64,000 nt of DNA from Pseudomonas alkylphenolica (GCF_000746525.1 NZ_CP009048.1:5283501-5347500); one strand, 5' to 3'; counted from the first letter of the stretch, positions 27,328 to 40,843 are shown. Numbers and translations: made by a program. The notes: generated by a model not told the origin, from the letters alone.

Positions 27328-29325
27328 TCAGTCTTCCAGCAGCTCTTCAGCAGTACCCAGGATGTTCTCCAGGGTGAAGCCGAACTCCTCGAACAAAGCC
27401 GCCGCCGGGGCCGACTCGCCATAGGTGGTCATACCGATCACACGGCCTTCGAGGCCGACGTACTTGTACCAGAAGTCGGCATGGGCCGCTTCGATAGCGA
27501 TACGTGCACCGACCTGCAGAGGCAGTACAGACTGCTTGTAGGCAGCGTCCTGAGCATCGAACACGCTGGTGCACGGCATCGAAACGACGCGGACTTTGCG
27601 GCCTTGCTCGGTCAGCTTGTCGAACGCCTGAACGGCCAGGCCGACTTCGGAACCGGTGGCGATCAGAATCAGCTCAGGCTCGCCTGCGCAGTCTTTCAAT
27701 ACATAACCACCACGGCTGATGTCGGCGATCTGGCCAGCATCACGGGTTTGGTGCTGCAGGTTCTGACGCGAGAAGATCAGCGCCGAAGGGCCGTCCTTAC
27801 GCTCCAGCGCATGCTTCCAGGACACCGCCGATTCAACGGCGTCGGCTGGGCGCCAGGTATCCAGGTTCGGCGTGCTGCGCAGGCTGGTCAGTTGCTCGAT
27901 CGGCTGGTGCGTCGGGCCGTCTTCGCCCAGACCGATGGAGTCGTGGGTGTAGACGTGGATCACACGCTGCTTCATCAGCGCCGACATGCGCACGGCGTTG
28001 CGGGCGTATTCCATGAACATCAGGAAGGTCGCGCCGTAAGGCACCAGGCCGCCGTGCAGGGCAATGCCGTTCATGATGGCGGTCATACCGAATTCGCGCA
28101 CGCCGTAGTACATGTAGTTGCCGCTGGCATCTTCAGCGCTGACGCCCTTGCAACCTTTCCACAGGGTCAGGTTGGAACCGGCCAGGTCCGCCGAGCCGCC
28201 GAGGAACTCCGGCAGCAGTGGGCCGAAGGCATTCAGGGTGTTCTGGCTGGCTTTACGGCTGGCGATGGTTTCGCCTTTGGCCGCGACTTCGGCGATGTAG
28301 GCAGTGGCCTTTTCGGAGAAGTCTGCTGGCAGCTCACCGCTCAGACGACGCTTGAGTTCGCTGGCCAGTTCCGGGAAGGCGGCGGCGTAGGCGGCGAAGC
28401 GCTTGTCCCACTCGGCTTCAACGGCTTTACCGGCTTCCTTGGCGTCCCACTCGGCGTAAATGTCGGCCGGGATTTCGAACGGACCGTGGTTCCAGTTCAG
28501 TTCTTTGCGCGCCAGGGCGATTTCATCGTTGCCCAGCGGAGCACCGTGGCAATCTTCCTTGCCCTGCTTGTTCGGCGAACCGAAACCGATGATGGTCTTG
28601 CAGCAGATCAGGGTCGGCTGCGCGCTCTTGCGTGCAGTGTCGATGGCGGTGCGGATTTCGTCGGCGTCGTGGCCGTCGACATTGCGGATCACCTGCCAGT
28701 TGTAGGCTTCGAAACGCTTCGGCGTGTCGTCGGTGAACCAGCCTTCGACTTCGCCGTCGATGGAGATGCCGTTGTCATCGTAGAAGGCGATCAGCTTGCC
28801 CAGGCCCAGGGTACCGGCCAGGGAAGCGACTTCGTGGGAAATGCCTTCCATCATGCAACCGTCACCCAGGAACACATAGGTATGGTGGTCGACGATGTTA
28901 TGGCTCGGGCGGTTGAACTGAGCACCCATGACCTTTTCGGCAATGGCGAAACCAACAGCGTTGGCCAGACCCTGGCCGAGCGGACCGGTGGTGGTCTCGA
29001 CGCCTGGGGTGTAACCGAACTCCGGGTGGCCCGGGGTGCGGCTGTGCAACTGACGGAAGGCCTTGAGGTCGTCGATGGTGACGTCATAGCCGGTCAGGTG
29101 CAGCAGCGAATAGATCAGCATCGAGCCGTGACCGTTGGACAACACGAAGCGGTCACGGTCAGCGAAGTTCGGGTTGCTCGGGCTGTGTTTCAGATAGTCG
29201 CGCCAAAGAACCTCGGCGATATCCGCCATGCCCATAGGGGCACCTGGATGGCCGCTGTTGGCCTTTTGCACGGCATCCATGCTGAGGGCACGAATGGCGT
29301 TGGCACGCTCACGACGGCTGGGCAT
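27328..29325 (-). CDS. tktA: Transketolase
   Basis: 665 aa thiamine-diphosphate enzyme of the pentose phosphate pathway. The N-terminus [20 protein letters not shown] is typical. The catalytic and cofactor motifs are [11 protein letters not shown] (about 24-34), the TPP motif [14 protein letters not shown] with the distal DDN, and the pyrimidine-domain [16 protein letters not shown]. The ATG at 29325 is preceded by AGGAGA. First gene of the minus-strand central-carbon run, it is divergent from the sahR-like gene (260-bp gap). The operator palindrome at 29521-29546 is nearer the other gene. Confidence 0.97.
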   Translation of the reverse strand: MPSRRERANAIRALSMDAVQKANSGHPGAPMGMADIAEVLWRDYLKHSPSNPNFADRDRFVLSNGHGSMLIYSLLHLTGYDVTIDDLKAFRQLHSRTPGHPEFGYTPGVETTTGPLGQGLANAVGFAIAEKVMGAQFNRPSHNIVDHHTYVFLGDGCMMEGISHEVASLAGTLGLGKLIAFYDDNGISIDGEVEGWFTDDTPKRFEAYNWQVIRNVDGHDADEIRTAIDTARKSAQPTLICCKTIIGFGSPNKQGKEDCHGAPLGNDEIALARKELNWNHGPFEIPADIYAEWDAKEAGKAVEAEWDKRFAAYAAAFPELASELKRRLSGELPADFSEKATAYIAEVAAKGETIASRKASQNTLNAFGPLLPEFLGGSADLAGSNLTLWKGCKGVSAEDASGNYMYYGVREFGMTAIMNGIALHGGLVPYGATFLMFMEYARNAVRMSALMKQRVIHVYTHDSIGLGEDGPTHQPIEQLTSLRSTPNLDTWRPADAVESAVSWKHALERKDGPSALIFSRQNLQHQTRDAGQIADISRGGYVLKDCAGEPELILIATGSEVGLAVQAFDKLTEQGRKVRVVSMPCTSVFDAQDAAYKQSVLPLQVGARIAIEAAHADFWYKYVGLEGRVIGMTTYGESAPAAALFEEFGFTLENILGTAEELLED

Positions 29326-29520
29326 CGCTTATCTCCTGGGGCTTGAATTAATTACGAAACGAAAAAAGGCGGCCATTTTCGCCCAGGCACGCCCCCGGGG
29401 GCAATGACGGATGGTCGATGCAGCATGATTTTCCTGTGATTGAGCGAAGAATCAGGCGTTAACCCGGGCAAACAGCAGGATCGGTCGTGTCGTCCTGCGA
29501 CGAATTGCCCCGCTCATCGT

Positions 29521-29546
29521 GCAATATCAAAACTTTTTGATATTGC
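29521..29546. promoter_or_regulatory. 26-bp operator palindrome upstream of sahR-metK
   Basis: Perfect 12-bp arms GCAATATCAAAA (29521-29532) and TTTTGATATTGC (29535-29546), two bases apart. It overlaps a possible -35 (TTGATA, 29537-29542) and lies just before another promoter candidate, TTGCGA (29549-29554) - 17 bases - TAGACT (29572-29577), directly upstream of an ArsR-family gene. The symmetry is seen directly; binding by the encoded regulator is inferred. Confidence 0.8.
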
Positions 29547-29585
29547 TCTTGCGACGCTGCCATAGCCTGACTAGACTGCCGTCCC

Positions 29586-30581
29586 ATGAATCTACCTGTG
29601 CCCGCAATCCGTCCCGAGCAAAGCGAAGACCTGGCTGCCCTGTGCAAAGCCAGCGGCGACCCGCTGCGTCTGAACGTATTACGGGCACTGGCCAGCGACT
29701 CTTTCGGCGTGCTGGAACTGGCGCAGATCTTCGCCATCGGCCAGTCGGGCATGAGCCACCACCTCAAGGTGCTGGCCCAGGCCGGACTGGTGGCAACCCG
29801 CCGCGAAGGCAATGCGATCTTCTATCGTCGCGCCCTGCCCGATGGCCTGCGCCTGGGTGGCAAGCTGCATGCGGCGCTGCTCGAAGAGGTTGATGGCCTG
29901 AGCCTGGCGGATGAAGTGCAGGTGCGCATCGGTCAGGTCCAGCAACGCCGGGCCGCCACCAGCCAGGACTTCTTCCTGCGTGTCGAAGAGAAGTTCCGTG
30001 CCCAGCAGGACCTGATCGCCGGGCTGCCGCAGTACCGCGAAAGCCTCCTGGCGCTGCTCGACAAACTCAGCTTTGCCGCTGACGCCTGCGCGCTTGAAGT
30101 GGGCCCTGGCGATGGCGAATTTCTTCCCGAACTGGCCCGACGGTTTGTTCGGGTCACCGCACTGGACAACAGCCCGACCATGCTCGAGCTGGCACGCCAG
30201 GTCTGTCAGCGCGAAGACCTGGCTAATGTGAACCTGCAGTTGGCCGATGCACTCAGTGCAACGGATGTGGAAGCCGACTGCGTAGTGCTGAACATGGTCC
30301 TGCACCATTTCAGCGCCCCGGCCGAAGCCCTGCGGCAGCTGGCCAACCGTGTGAAAGCAGGCGGCAGCCTGTTGGTAACAGAGTTGTGCAGTCACGATCA
30401 GAGCTGGGCCAGAGAGGCCTGTGGCGATATCTGGCTGGGCTTTGAGCAGGACGACCTGGCCCGTTGGGCCAGCGCTGCGGGACTGGCTCCCGGGGACAGC
30501 CTGTATGTGGGCTTACGTAATGGTTTCCAGATCCAGGTCCGCCATTTTCAGCGGCCGGCTGGCGACACTCAACATCGGTAA
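29586..30581 (+). CDS. sahR: ArsR-type regulator fused to a SAM-binding methyltransferase domain (SahR-like)
   Basis: 331 aa. An ArsR winged helix is at about 15-90 (recognition segment QSGMSHHLKVLAQAGLV, 53-69). A class I methyltransferase fold follows at about 150-270, with the SAM/SAH loop EVGPGDGEF at 171-179. The domain pair and the place 19 bases upstream of metK fit SahR, the SAH-responsive repressor of methyl-cycle genes in Proteobacteria. No metal-binding Cys/His set of metal-sensing ArsR proteins is seen. The start codon is close to the predicted transcription start and has no obvious ribosome site. Whether the methyltransferase domain is catalytic or only senses ligand is open. Confidence 0.8.
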   Translation: MNLPVPAIRPEQSEDLAALCKASGDPLRLNVLRALASDSFGVLELAQIFAIGQSGMSHHLKVLAQAGLVATRREGNAIFYRRALPDGLRLGGKLHAALLEEVDGLSLADEVQVRIGQVQQRRAATSQDFFLRVEEKFRAQQDLIAGLPQYRESLLALLDKLSFAADACALEVGPGDGEFLPELARRFVRVTALDNSPTMLELARQVCQREDLANVNLQLADALSATDVEADCVVLNMVLHHFSAPAEALRQLANRVKAGGSLLVTELCSHDQSWAREACGDIWLGFEQDDLARWASAAGLAPGDSLYVGLRNGFQIQVRHFQRPAGDTQHR

Positions 30582-30600
30582 ATTTTAGGAACCCGTCGAG

Positions 30601-31791
<1,191 letters not shown>

Positions 31792-31807
31792 GCCCGAGGC
31801 TGCAAGC

Positions 31808-31842
31808 AAAAGCCCCAGCCGAGTGATCGGCTGGGGCTTTTT
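31808..31842 (+). terminator. Intrinsic terminator after metK
   Basis: Stem AAAAGCCCCAGCCG with CGGCTGGGGCTTTT around a short loop, followed by further Ts. It begins 16 bases after the metK stop. Confidence 0.92.
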
Positions 31843-31866
31843 CATGACATATCGACTGACAACTGA

Positions 31867-33618
<1,752 letters not shown>

Positions 33619-33636
33619 AATCAAGCATCTGCAGCT

Positions 33637-33672
33637 GTAGGATTTTTCCTCCAATGCAATTGAAAAACCTAC
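33637..33672. repeat. Inverted repeat between ligB and the DUF1090 gene
   Basis: GTAGGATTTTTC (33637-33648) and GAAAAACCTAC (33662-33672) pair with one bulged A. The stem is AT-rich in the middle and has no T-run after it on the plus strand, so it is a poor terminator. Function unknown. Confidence 0.45.
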
Positions 33673-33750
33673 CAAGGGTTCCTTAATTCAGGAAATCAGG
33701 GCAGGATTCCCCCAACTTTTTGCTGCCCTGCCCCGACCAAGGAGGCTCCC

Positions 33751-34137
33751 ATGAAACTTTTCTCTCAACTCGTATTGCTGACCGCTATCGGACTTGCAGC
33801 GACTTCGCTGCAGGCCGCCGAGTCAGATCAAGTCCTGACGGGTTGCGCTGCAAAGAAGGCGGATATTCAACAGCAGATCGACAAGTCCATTAACCCTTTC
33901 GAAAAAGCAGGTCTTGAGAAAGCGCTGAGTGAAGTCAACGAGCACTGCGCCGATGCCGGCCTGAAGAAAGAGCGCGAACAGAAAGTGCTCGACGCCCGTC
34001 ACGAAGTGACACAGCGCACCAAGGACCTGGACAAGGCCATGAAGAAGGGCGACGCTGAGAAGATCAACAAGCGCAAAGACAAGCTGGCTGAATCCAAAAA
34101 GGAACTGCAGCAAGCGCTGGACGAACTCGATAAGTAA
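33751..34137 (+). CDS. DUF1090 (YqjC-like) periplasmic protein
   Basis: 128 aa. A signal peptide (MKLFSQLVLLTAIGLAATS, cleavage after LQA) is followed by the DUF1090 core: GCAAKKADIQQQID (about 31-44) and HCADAGLKKEREQKV, with two cysteines able to form a disulfide. The rest is highly charged helix with coiled-coil character (RTKDLDKAMKKGDAEK, then KLAESKKELQQALDELDK). The ribosome site AAGGAGG is strong. Family members such as E. coli YqjC have no settled function. Confidence 0.85.
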   Translation: MKLFSQLVLLTAIGLAATSLQAAESDQVLTGCAAKKADIQQQIDKSINPFEKAGLEKALSEVNEHCADAGLKKEREQKVLDARHEVTQRTKDLDKAMKKGDAEKINKRKDKLAESKKELQQALDELDK

Positions 34138-34150
34138 GTCGCTGGACTAG

Positions 34151-34204
34151 TCGCGGGGCAAGCCCGCTCCCACCGGCCCGGTAGGAGCGGGCTTGCCCCG
34201 CGAT
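34151..34204. repeat. REP inverted pair 8
   Basis: Inverted REP copies at 34151-34173 and 34180-34204 (GTAGGAGC variant on the right) in the convergent gap between the DUF1090 gene and the cytochrome gene. The inner bases CCGG/CCGG extend the stem. Confidence 0.92.
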
Positions 34205-34211
34205 ACTGTAT

Positions 34212-34661
34212 TCAATGGTTACGAAATTCGGTATGACAAGCTTTGCATGCTGCTTCAACCTTGTCCGTCGGCGCGGCCAGATCCGTAGCCTTCAGCGGCT
34301 GGGTGCGAGTAACAGCGACCAACTCACCGGTAGCCACTTCCAGCTGGCGAGCCAGGTCTTGGAAGCGTGCCTGTTTCTCCCAGACCTCTGCACGAGCGCT
34401 GGTTTCATCGTCCTCGCGAACCTGCGGAAAATGCTTCCACGGCTCGCGGGACAAGTTGTCGAGCTTGACCGCGCCGTCGGCGAACTTCTGCCCGTCAAAG
34501 GCCAGCCGCCCACGCAGCATGCCGCCCAGGTCTTCACTGGTCTTGAGCATCTGTTTGAAAATGGTCTTGCGCTGGCCCAGCGGCGAGTTGGGGTCGACAC
34601 CGCCACAGGCGGTCAGGGTCAGGCAGACCAGCACTACAACAGAAAGGCGCTTGAGCATCAT
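34212..34661 (-). CDS. Lipoprotein cytochrome c (class II, cytochrome c'-like)
   Basis: 149 aa. The N-terminus is a lipoprotein signal (MMLKRLSVVVLVCLTLTACGG, lipobox LTAC). The mature part is helical, with one haem site CKACH at residues 139-143 near the C-terminus, as in four-helix class II cytochromes c' and c556. QRKTIFKQMLKTSEDLGGML (about 30-49) matches the first helix of that family. An ATG either at 34661 or 34658 may be used; neither has a clear ribosome site. An electron-transfer role in the envelope is inferred. Confidence 0.82.
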   Translation of the reverse strand: MMLKRLSVVVLVCLTLTACGGVDPNSPLGQRKTIFKQMLKTSEDLGGMLRGRLAFDGQKFADGAVKLDNLSREPWKHFPQVREDDETSARAEVWEKQARFQDLARQLEVATGELVAVTRTQPLKATDLAAPTDKVEAACKACHTEFRNH

Positions 34662-34790
34662 GGTAACGTCGGCTCACGGAAAAAAGGCGGCCAGTATCCT
34701 CGCCTCATCGCCAAAGACCAATACCCTTAATAAAACTACGGGTTGCCTGGACAGCTGAAACCCAGGCGAACCGCCAAGGAAACCCTGTTC

Positions 34791-35942
34791 ATGAAATTTT
34801 CCCTGCGCCATCTGGGATGGTCACTCTCGGTACTGGCGCTGCTCGCCGGCTGCAACGGCGGCGGTCCGGAAAAACCCAAGCCTCACGCGCTCGCCACCTA
34901 CGTCAGCAGTACCTGGAAAGAGCTGCCGCAGGTCAGCGACAGTGATCTGCTGGCCGGCTTCGAAGCCTGGCGCAGCGCCTGCGAACGCCTCAAGCGCGAC
35001 GCAATATGGGCCAATACCTGCGCGGCAGCAGCCAAAGTACCTGGCGACAGCACCGAGGTGCGCAACTTTCTCCAGGCCCAGCTGGACGTCTACAGCATGC
35101 GCTCGGGCGAAAATAACGCCAACGGCCTGATCACCGGTTACTACGAACCGGTCTACCCCGGTAGCCTGACCCAGACCGACAGCGCGCATGTCCCCGTCTA
35201 TGGTGTACCGGACGACATGATCGTGGTGGCCCTGGACAGCGTCTACCCGGAGCTCAAGGGCAAGCGCCTGCGCGGCCGCATTGAGGGCCGCACCCTCAAG
35301 CCTTACGACACCGCCGAAGTGATCAATCAGCAAGGCGTGCCGGCCCCCGTGCTGGCCTGGCTCACCGACCCCATGGACCTGCAATTCCTGCAGATCCAGG
35401 GTTCCGGGCGGATCCAGCTCGACAACGGCCGCCAGCTGCGCGTCGGCTACGCCGACCAGAACGGCCACCCCTATCGCCCAGTGGGTCGCTGGCTGGTCGA
35501 ACAGGGGCAGCTGAAAAAAGAAGAGGTCACCATGGGCAGCATTCATGCCTGGGCCCAGGCCAACCCGACACGGGTTCCCGAACTGCTGGCGAGCAACCCC
35601 AGTTACGTGTTCTTCAGCACCCGCCCGGACAGTAATGAAGGTCCACGCGGTTCGCTCAACGTGCCGCTGACAGCGGGCTATAGCGTGGCCATCGACCGTA
35701 AGGTGATTCCCCTGGGTAGTCTGCTGTGGCTCTCCACCACCCGTCCCGACGGTGCCCCAGTGATACGCCCGGTTGCCGCTCAGGACACTGGCGGCGCGAT
35801 CACCGGCGAAGTGCGCGCCGATCTGTTCTGGGGTACCGGTGCCGAAGCGGGCGAGCTCGCCGGCAACATGAAGCAACAGGGGCAGATCTGGTTGCTGTGG
35901 CCTAAGGGCACGGCGTTGCCCGAAGTGCCCAAGGTGCCCTGA
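34791..35942 (+). CDS. mltA: Membrane-bound lytic murein transglycosylase A
   Basis: 383 aa. The ATG at 34791 gives a lipoprotein signal (VLALLAGCNGGG, lipobox LAGC). The MltA domain follows (LITGYYEPVYPGSL, about 112-125; LQIQGSGRIQL), then the 3D domain with conserved Asp residues D332 and D344 (AQDTGGAITGEVRADLFWG). It cleaves the MurNAc-GlcNAc bond to yield 1,6-anhydro ends. CCAAGGAAA supplies the ribosome site. It converges with the MAPEG gene, one base between stops. No terminator is visible in so small a gap. Confidence 0.96.
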   Translation: MKFSLRHLGWSLSVLALLAGCNGGGPEKPKPHALATYVSSTWKELPQVSDSDLLAGFEAWRSACERLKRDAIWANTCAAAAKVPGDSTEVRNFLQAQLDVYSMRSGENNANGLITGYYEPVYPGSLTQTDSAHVPVYGVPDDMIVVALDSVYPELKGKRLRGRIEGRTLKPYDTAEVINQQGVPAPVLAWLTDPMDLQFLQIQGSGRIQLDNGRQLRVGYADQNGHPYRPVGRWLVEQGQLKKEEVTMGSIHAWAQANPTRVPELLASNPSYVFFSTRPDSNEGPRGSLNVPLTAGYSVAIDRKVIPLGSLLWLSTTRPDGAPVIRPVAAQDTGGAITGEVRADLFWGTGAEAGELAGNMKQQGQIWLLWPKGTALPEVPKVP

Positions 35943-35943
35943 G

Positions 35944-36330
35944 TCAGGCCGAGACCACAAAGAACGAGACAATCAGACCCAGGCCGACGAACCAGACCAG
36001 CGAACGCAAGGCGGCCCAGTCGGCCAGGTAGCAAATGATGTAGAGCAGGCGGCTGGTGATGAACAGCACCGCCAGAACGTCCTGGGTCACCTGCTCGGCA
36101 TTGCCGACGACGTCGGCGATGATCACTGCTGCGGCAAAGGCCGGAAACGCTTCAAAGCTGTTCAACTGGGCGGCATGGGCACGCCGCGGCAAGCCTTCGA
36201 GTTTGTCGAGAAACGCCCGCGGGTCGTGGTTCTGCCGCAGATTGAAACGACCGCTGCCGAACTTGGCGATGCTGGTACACAGGATCGGCAGAATCAACGC
36301 AATCAGTACACACCAGAAAGCAACGGTCAT
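35944..36330 (-). CDS. MAPEG family membrane protein
   Basis: 128 aa with four hydrophobic helices and the MAPEG core: a first-loop region with RRAHAAQLNSFEAFPAFAAA (about 49-68), where the RAxxxNxxE pattern of the family (eicosanoid/glutathione enzymes) is present. The bacterial YecN-type members have uncertain activity. It is in the same direction as the DMT gene upstream (25-base gap), so possibly one transcript. Confidence 0.85.
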   Translation of the reverse strand: MTVAFWCVLIALILPILCTSIAKFGSGRFNLRQNHDPRAFLDKLEGLPRRAHAAQLNSFEAFPAFAAAVIIADVVGNAEQVTQDVLAVLFITSRLLYIICYLADWAALRSLVWFVGLGLIVSFFVVSA

Positions 36331-36355
36331 GGCTAAATCCTTGTCGGTTGGAACA

Positions 36356-37189
36356 TCAAAGTTTCATGATCAGCATGCCGATCAGCACCAGGGCACAGGC
36401 TAAGAGCCTCGGTCCGCCAAAAGGTTCTTTGAGGTAGCGCATGCCGAACAGCACCACCAGTATCACGCTGACTTCACGCAACGCCGCAGCTTCCGCTACC
36501 GACCCCAGCTGCATCGCCCAGAGCACCAGGGCATAGCTGAGCAACACGCATAAACCGACCGTCAAACCGAGCCGCCACTGCAGGCGCCAGAACAGGATGA
36601 AGGGCGCGCGCCGGGCGACACTGGCCAGCAACGGGAACGGCCAGGCACTGAGCAGCGTCAACCAGACAAGATAGTCCAACGGTTGCGACCAGAGCCGGAT
36701 CGCCTGGCCATCGAACCAGGTGTAGCAACCGATGCACAGGCCGATGAGCGCCACCACCGGCAGCATCGACCAGGGCAGACGATCGCCGCCACCGCCCTGC
36801 CAAAGCAGACAGGCCATGCCACAGGGGATCAACAGAATGCCGATGATCTGCTGACTGCTTAAGGTCTCACCGGCGAAGGTCAGTGTCAGCGCCAGCACGA
36901 CCAAGGGTGAGAGGCCGCGCATCAACGGATAGACCAGCCCCAGGTCGCCGACCCGATACGCCTGGATCAACAGAAAACGATAGAACTGCTCGAATAGTGC
37001 AGAAGCCAGCAACCACGGCCAGACTTCGGCGGGCGGGAACTGCACGAAGGCAACCATCACCAGGGCAAACAGCAACGCCACCGCGTCCATGCTGGCGATG
37101 ACCAGCAAGCGCTCGCCGCTGAATTTGATCAGGGTGTTCCAGGTTGCATGCAGCAGTGCGGCAACCAGTACCAGAGAAGTGGCTAACAC
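36356..37189 (-). CDS. EamA/DMT-type permease
   Basis: 277 aa, about ten hydrophobic helices in two EamA repeats (about 1-125 and 140-277). The first-repeat start LLHATWNTLIKFSG and the motif GLVYPLMRGLSPLVVLAL are typical of drug/metabolite transporters. The start is a GTG at 37189 with AAGGACCTT just upstream. Direction and substrate cannot be told. It is divergent from the antiporter gene across a 223-bp gap in which I see no further feature. Confidence 0.83.
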   Translation of the reverse strand: MLATSLVLVAALLHATWNTLIKFSGERLLVIASMDAVALLFALVMVAFVQFPPAEVWPWLLASALFEQFYRFLLIQAYRVGDLGLVYPLMRGLSPLVVLALTLTFAGETLSSQQIIGILLIPCGMACLLWQGGGGDRLPWSMLPVVALIGLCIGCYTWFDGQAIRLWSQPLDYLVWLTLLSAWPFPLLASVARRAPFILFWRLQWRLGLTVGLCVLLSYALVLWAMQLGSVAEAAALREVSVILVVLFGMRYLKEPFGGPRLLACALVLIGMLIMKL

Positions 37190-37412
37190 GCGAAGGTCCT
37201 TGGCAGTGCAGGTCGGGTCATCAATGGCCAGCCGCTATCTAAGCATTTCCCTCGGCGCCGCGTCGCGCACATTCGAGCAGCGTGGAAACGAAATCGGCAC
37301 TGTGCGGTCAACGCATGCAGCCAAAAAACTGTGTCCCCAAGCCATCGCCAGACCATCCAAGGGCTGCCCGATGGGATCGGGTGCCAAATCGAAAGCCATT
37401 ACAGGACCTGGA

Positions 37413-38648
37413 ATGCTTGAGCTTGTTGCTGCGTTTATCTGTCTGACGACCCTCCTCACTTATCTGAACTACCGCTTCATCGGCCTGCCGCCGACCATCG
37501 GCGTGATGGTCACCGCATTGTTCTTCTCCCTGTTGCTGCAAGGCCTGAGCGTCATTGGCTACCCGGGGCTGGAAGAACGTGTGCAAGGCTTGATGAGCCA
37601 GATCGACTTCAACGACTTGCTGATGCACTGGATGCTGTCGTTCCTGTTGTTTGCCGGCGCCCTGCACGTCAACCTCGCCGACCTGCGCAGCTACCGCTGG
37701 CCGATCGGCCTGCTGGCCACTGTCGGCGTCCTGATCGCCACTGTGATCATTGGCTACCTGGCCCATTGGATCTTTGCCCTGTTCGGCTGGCACGTCAGCC
37801 TGCTCTACTGCTTGCTGTTCGGCGCGCTGATTTCGCCGACCGACCCCATCGCCGTACTCGGCGCCCTGCGGACCGCCAATGCCTCGAAACCGCTGAAAAC
37901 CACGATTGTCGGCGAATCGCTGTTCAATGACGGCACCGCTGTCGTGGTGTTCACCGTGCTACTGGGGATTGCCCAACTGGGCGAAACCCCGACGGCGACC
38001 GACACCGCCATCCTGTTCGCCCGCGAAGCCATCGGCGGGGCACTGTTCGGCGGGCTGATCGGCTACGTGACCTACCGCATGATCAAAAGCATCGAGCAGT
38101 ACCAGGTCGAGGTCATGCTGACCCTGGCCCTGGTCATCGGTGGCTCGGCCATGGCCTACGAGTTGCACGTATCGGCACCGATCGCGATGGTGGTGGCCGG
38201 GCTGATCATCGGCAACCTGGGGCGCAACCTGGCGATGAACGACATGACCCGCCGCTACATGGATGGCTTCTGGGAACTGATCGACGACATGCTCAACGCC
38301 CTGCTGTTCGCCCTGATCGGCCTGGAGCTGTTGCTGCTGCCGTTCTCCTGGATGCACCTGGCGGCGGCCGGCGTGCTGGCCGTGGCAATCCTGCTGTCGC
38401 GCCTGCTGACTGTGGCCCCGGCGATCCTCATGCTGCGCCGCTGGCGCACAGTGCCGCGCGGCACCGTGCGGGTACTGACCTGGGGTGGCTTGCGCGGTGG
38501 CGTGTCGGTTGCCCTGGCGCTGTCACTGCCGCCGGGCACCGAGCGCGACCTGTTGCTGAGCATCACCTACATCGTGGTGCTGTCGTCGATCCTGTTGCAG
38601 GGGTTGACGATCGGGCGGGTGGTGCGCGGGGTTACCGAGCAACCTTGA
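37413..38648 (+). CDS. Na+/H+ (cation:proton) antiporter, CPA1/NhaP type
   Basis: 411 aa. The ATG at 37413 is chosen because it begins a membrane-compatible sequence (MLELVAAFICLTTLLTYLNY) with CAGGACC upstream; the frame is open about 108 codons further but is not protein-like there. The ion-binding signature is ALISPTDPIAVLGAL (about 136-150), with GESLFNDGTAVVVF (about 167-180), both hallmarks of the CPA1 family. The C-terminal WGGLRGGVSVALALSLP is another. It lacks the long cytoplasmic tail of some NhaP proteins. Confidence 0.9.
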   Translation: MLELVAAFICLTTLLTYLNYRFIGLPPTIGVMVTALFFSLLLQGLSVIGYPGLEERVQGLMSQIDFNDLLMHWMLSFLLFAGALHVNLADLRSYRWPIGLLATVGVLIATVIIGYLAHWIFALFGWHVSLLYCLLFGALISPTDPIAVLGALRTANASKPLKTTIVGESLFNDGTAVVVFTVLLGIAQLGETPTATDTAILFAREAIGGALFGGLIGYVTYRMIKSIEQYQVEVMLTLALVIGGSAMAYELHVSAPIAMVVAGLIIGNLGRNLAMNDMTRRYMDGFWELIDDMLNALLFALIGLELLLLPFSWMHLAAAGVLAVAILLSRLLTVAPAILMLRRWRTVPRGTVRVLTWGGLRGGVSVALALSLPPGTERDLLLSITYIVVLSSILLQGLTIGRVVRGVTEQP

Positions 38649-38654
38649 GGCCCT

Positions 38655-38719
38655 ATCGCGGGGCAAGCCCGCTCCCACCGGTCTGCATTGAGTCTGTGGT
38701 AGCGGGCTTGCCCCGCGAT
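38655..38719. repeat. REP inverted pair 9
   Basis: Inverted REP copies at 38655-38678 and 38696-38719 in the convergent gap between the antiporter and the thioesterase. The right copy has a substitution in the core (GTGGTAGCGGG instead of GTGGGAGCGGG), which weakens its palindrome arm. Confidence 0.92.
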
Positions 38720-38723
38720 GCGT

Positions 38724-39125
38724 TTACTCGACTGCAGAGTCCGGGAACTGATCCTGGACATACTTGATTTCAGTCCGCCCATGCGCCGCCGGCAAGCCGT
38801 CTTCACCAAGGTTGACGAAGACCATGCGGTCAACGGTCAGGATGCTCTTGCGGGTAATCTTGTTGCGCACTTCACACTTGAGGGTGATCGAGGTGCGGCC
38901 GAATTCGGTGGCGGTGATACCCAGCTCAATGATGTCGCCCTGGCGCGAGGCGCTGACGAAGTTGATCTCCGAGATGTACTTGGTCACCACACGCTGGTTG
39001 CCCAACTGGACGATCGCATAGATCGCTGCTTCTTCATCAATCCAGCGCAGCAGGCTGCCGCCGAACAGCGTGCCGTTAGGGTTGAGATCTTCGGGCTTGA
39101 CCCATTTGCGGGTGTGAAAATTCAT
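38724..39125 (-). CDS. Acyl-CoA thioesterase, hotdog fold (YciA/BFIT-like)
   Basis: 133 aa. The ATG at 39125 yields MNFHTRKWVKPEDLNPNGTL; a longer open frame upstream overlaps the sahH control region and is unlikely. The hotdog signature NPNGTLFGGSLLRWIDEEAA (about 15-34) has the conserved Asp in the long helix (WIDE), followed by ISEINFVSASRQGDIIEL. Acyl-CoA hydrolysis is predicted; chain preference is unknown. It is divergent from sahH. Confidence 0.87.
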   Translation of the reverse strand: MNFHTRKWVKPEDLNPNGTLFGGSLLRWIDEEAAIYAIVQLGNQRVVTKYISEINFVSASRQGDIIELGITATEFGRTSITLKCEVRNKITRKSILTVDRMVFVNLGEDGLPAAHGRTEIKYVQDQFPDSAVE

Positions 39126-39209
39126 ATCTACTCCTGAGCGTCTTGCCATTCGATGAGGGTAATGATGGCAGAGGCGGCCCCCCTCCTCCATTTAACATCG
39201 ACTATCGTC

Positions 39210-39221
39210 TCGATTAATCGA
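39210..39221. promoter_or_regulatory. 12-bp perfect palindrome upstream of the sahH promoter
   Basis: TCGATTAATCGA, symmetric over all 12 bases, ends 9 bases before the predicted -35 element of sahH and lies within the thioesterase-sahH divergent gap. It differs from the sahR-metK palindrome, so the same regulator is not implied. Regulator unknown. Confidence 0.5.
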
Positions 39222-39230
39222 CAGAAAACC

Positions 39231-39259
39231 TTGGGCAGATGCGCAGGCGCGGCTATAAT
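39231..39259 (+). promoter_or_regulatory. sigma-70 promoter of sahH
   Basis: TTGGGC (39231-39236), a 17-base spacer, and a perfect TATAAT (39254-39259). Transcription would start near 39266, leaving about 45 bases before the SAH riboswitch. Confidence 0.75.
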
Positions 39260-39292
39260 CGCCATCGCTTTAAAACGGTCATCTGCACTTGA

Positions 39293-40843
<1,551 letters not shown>

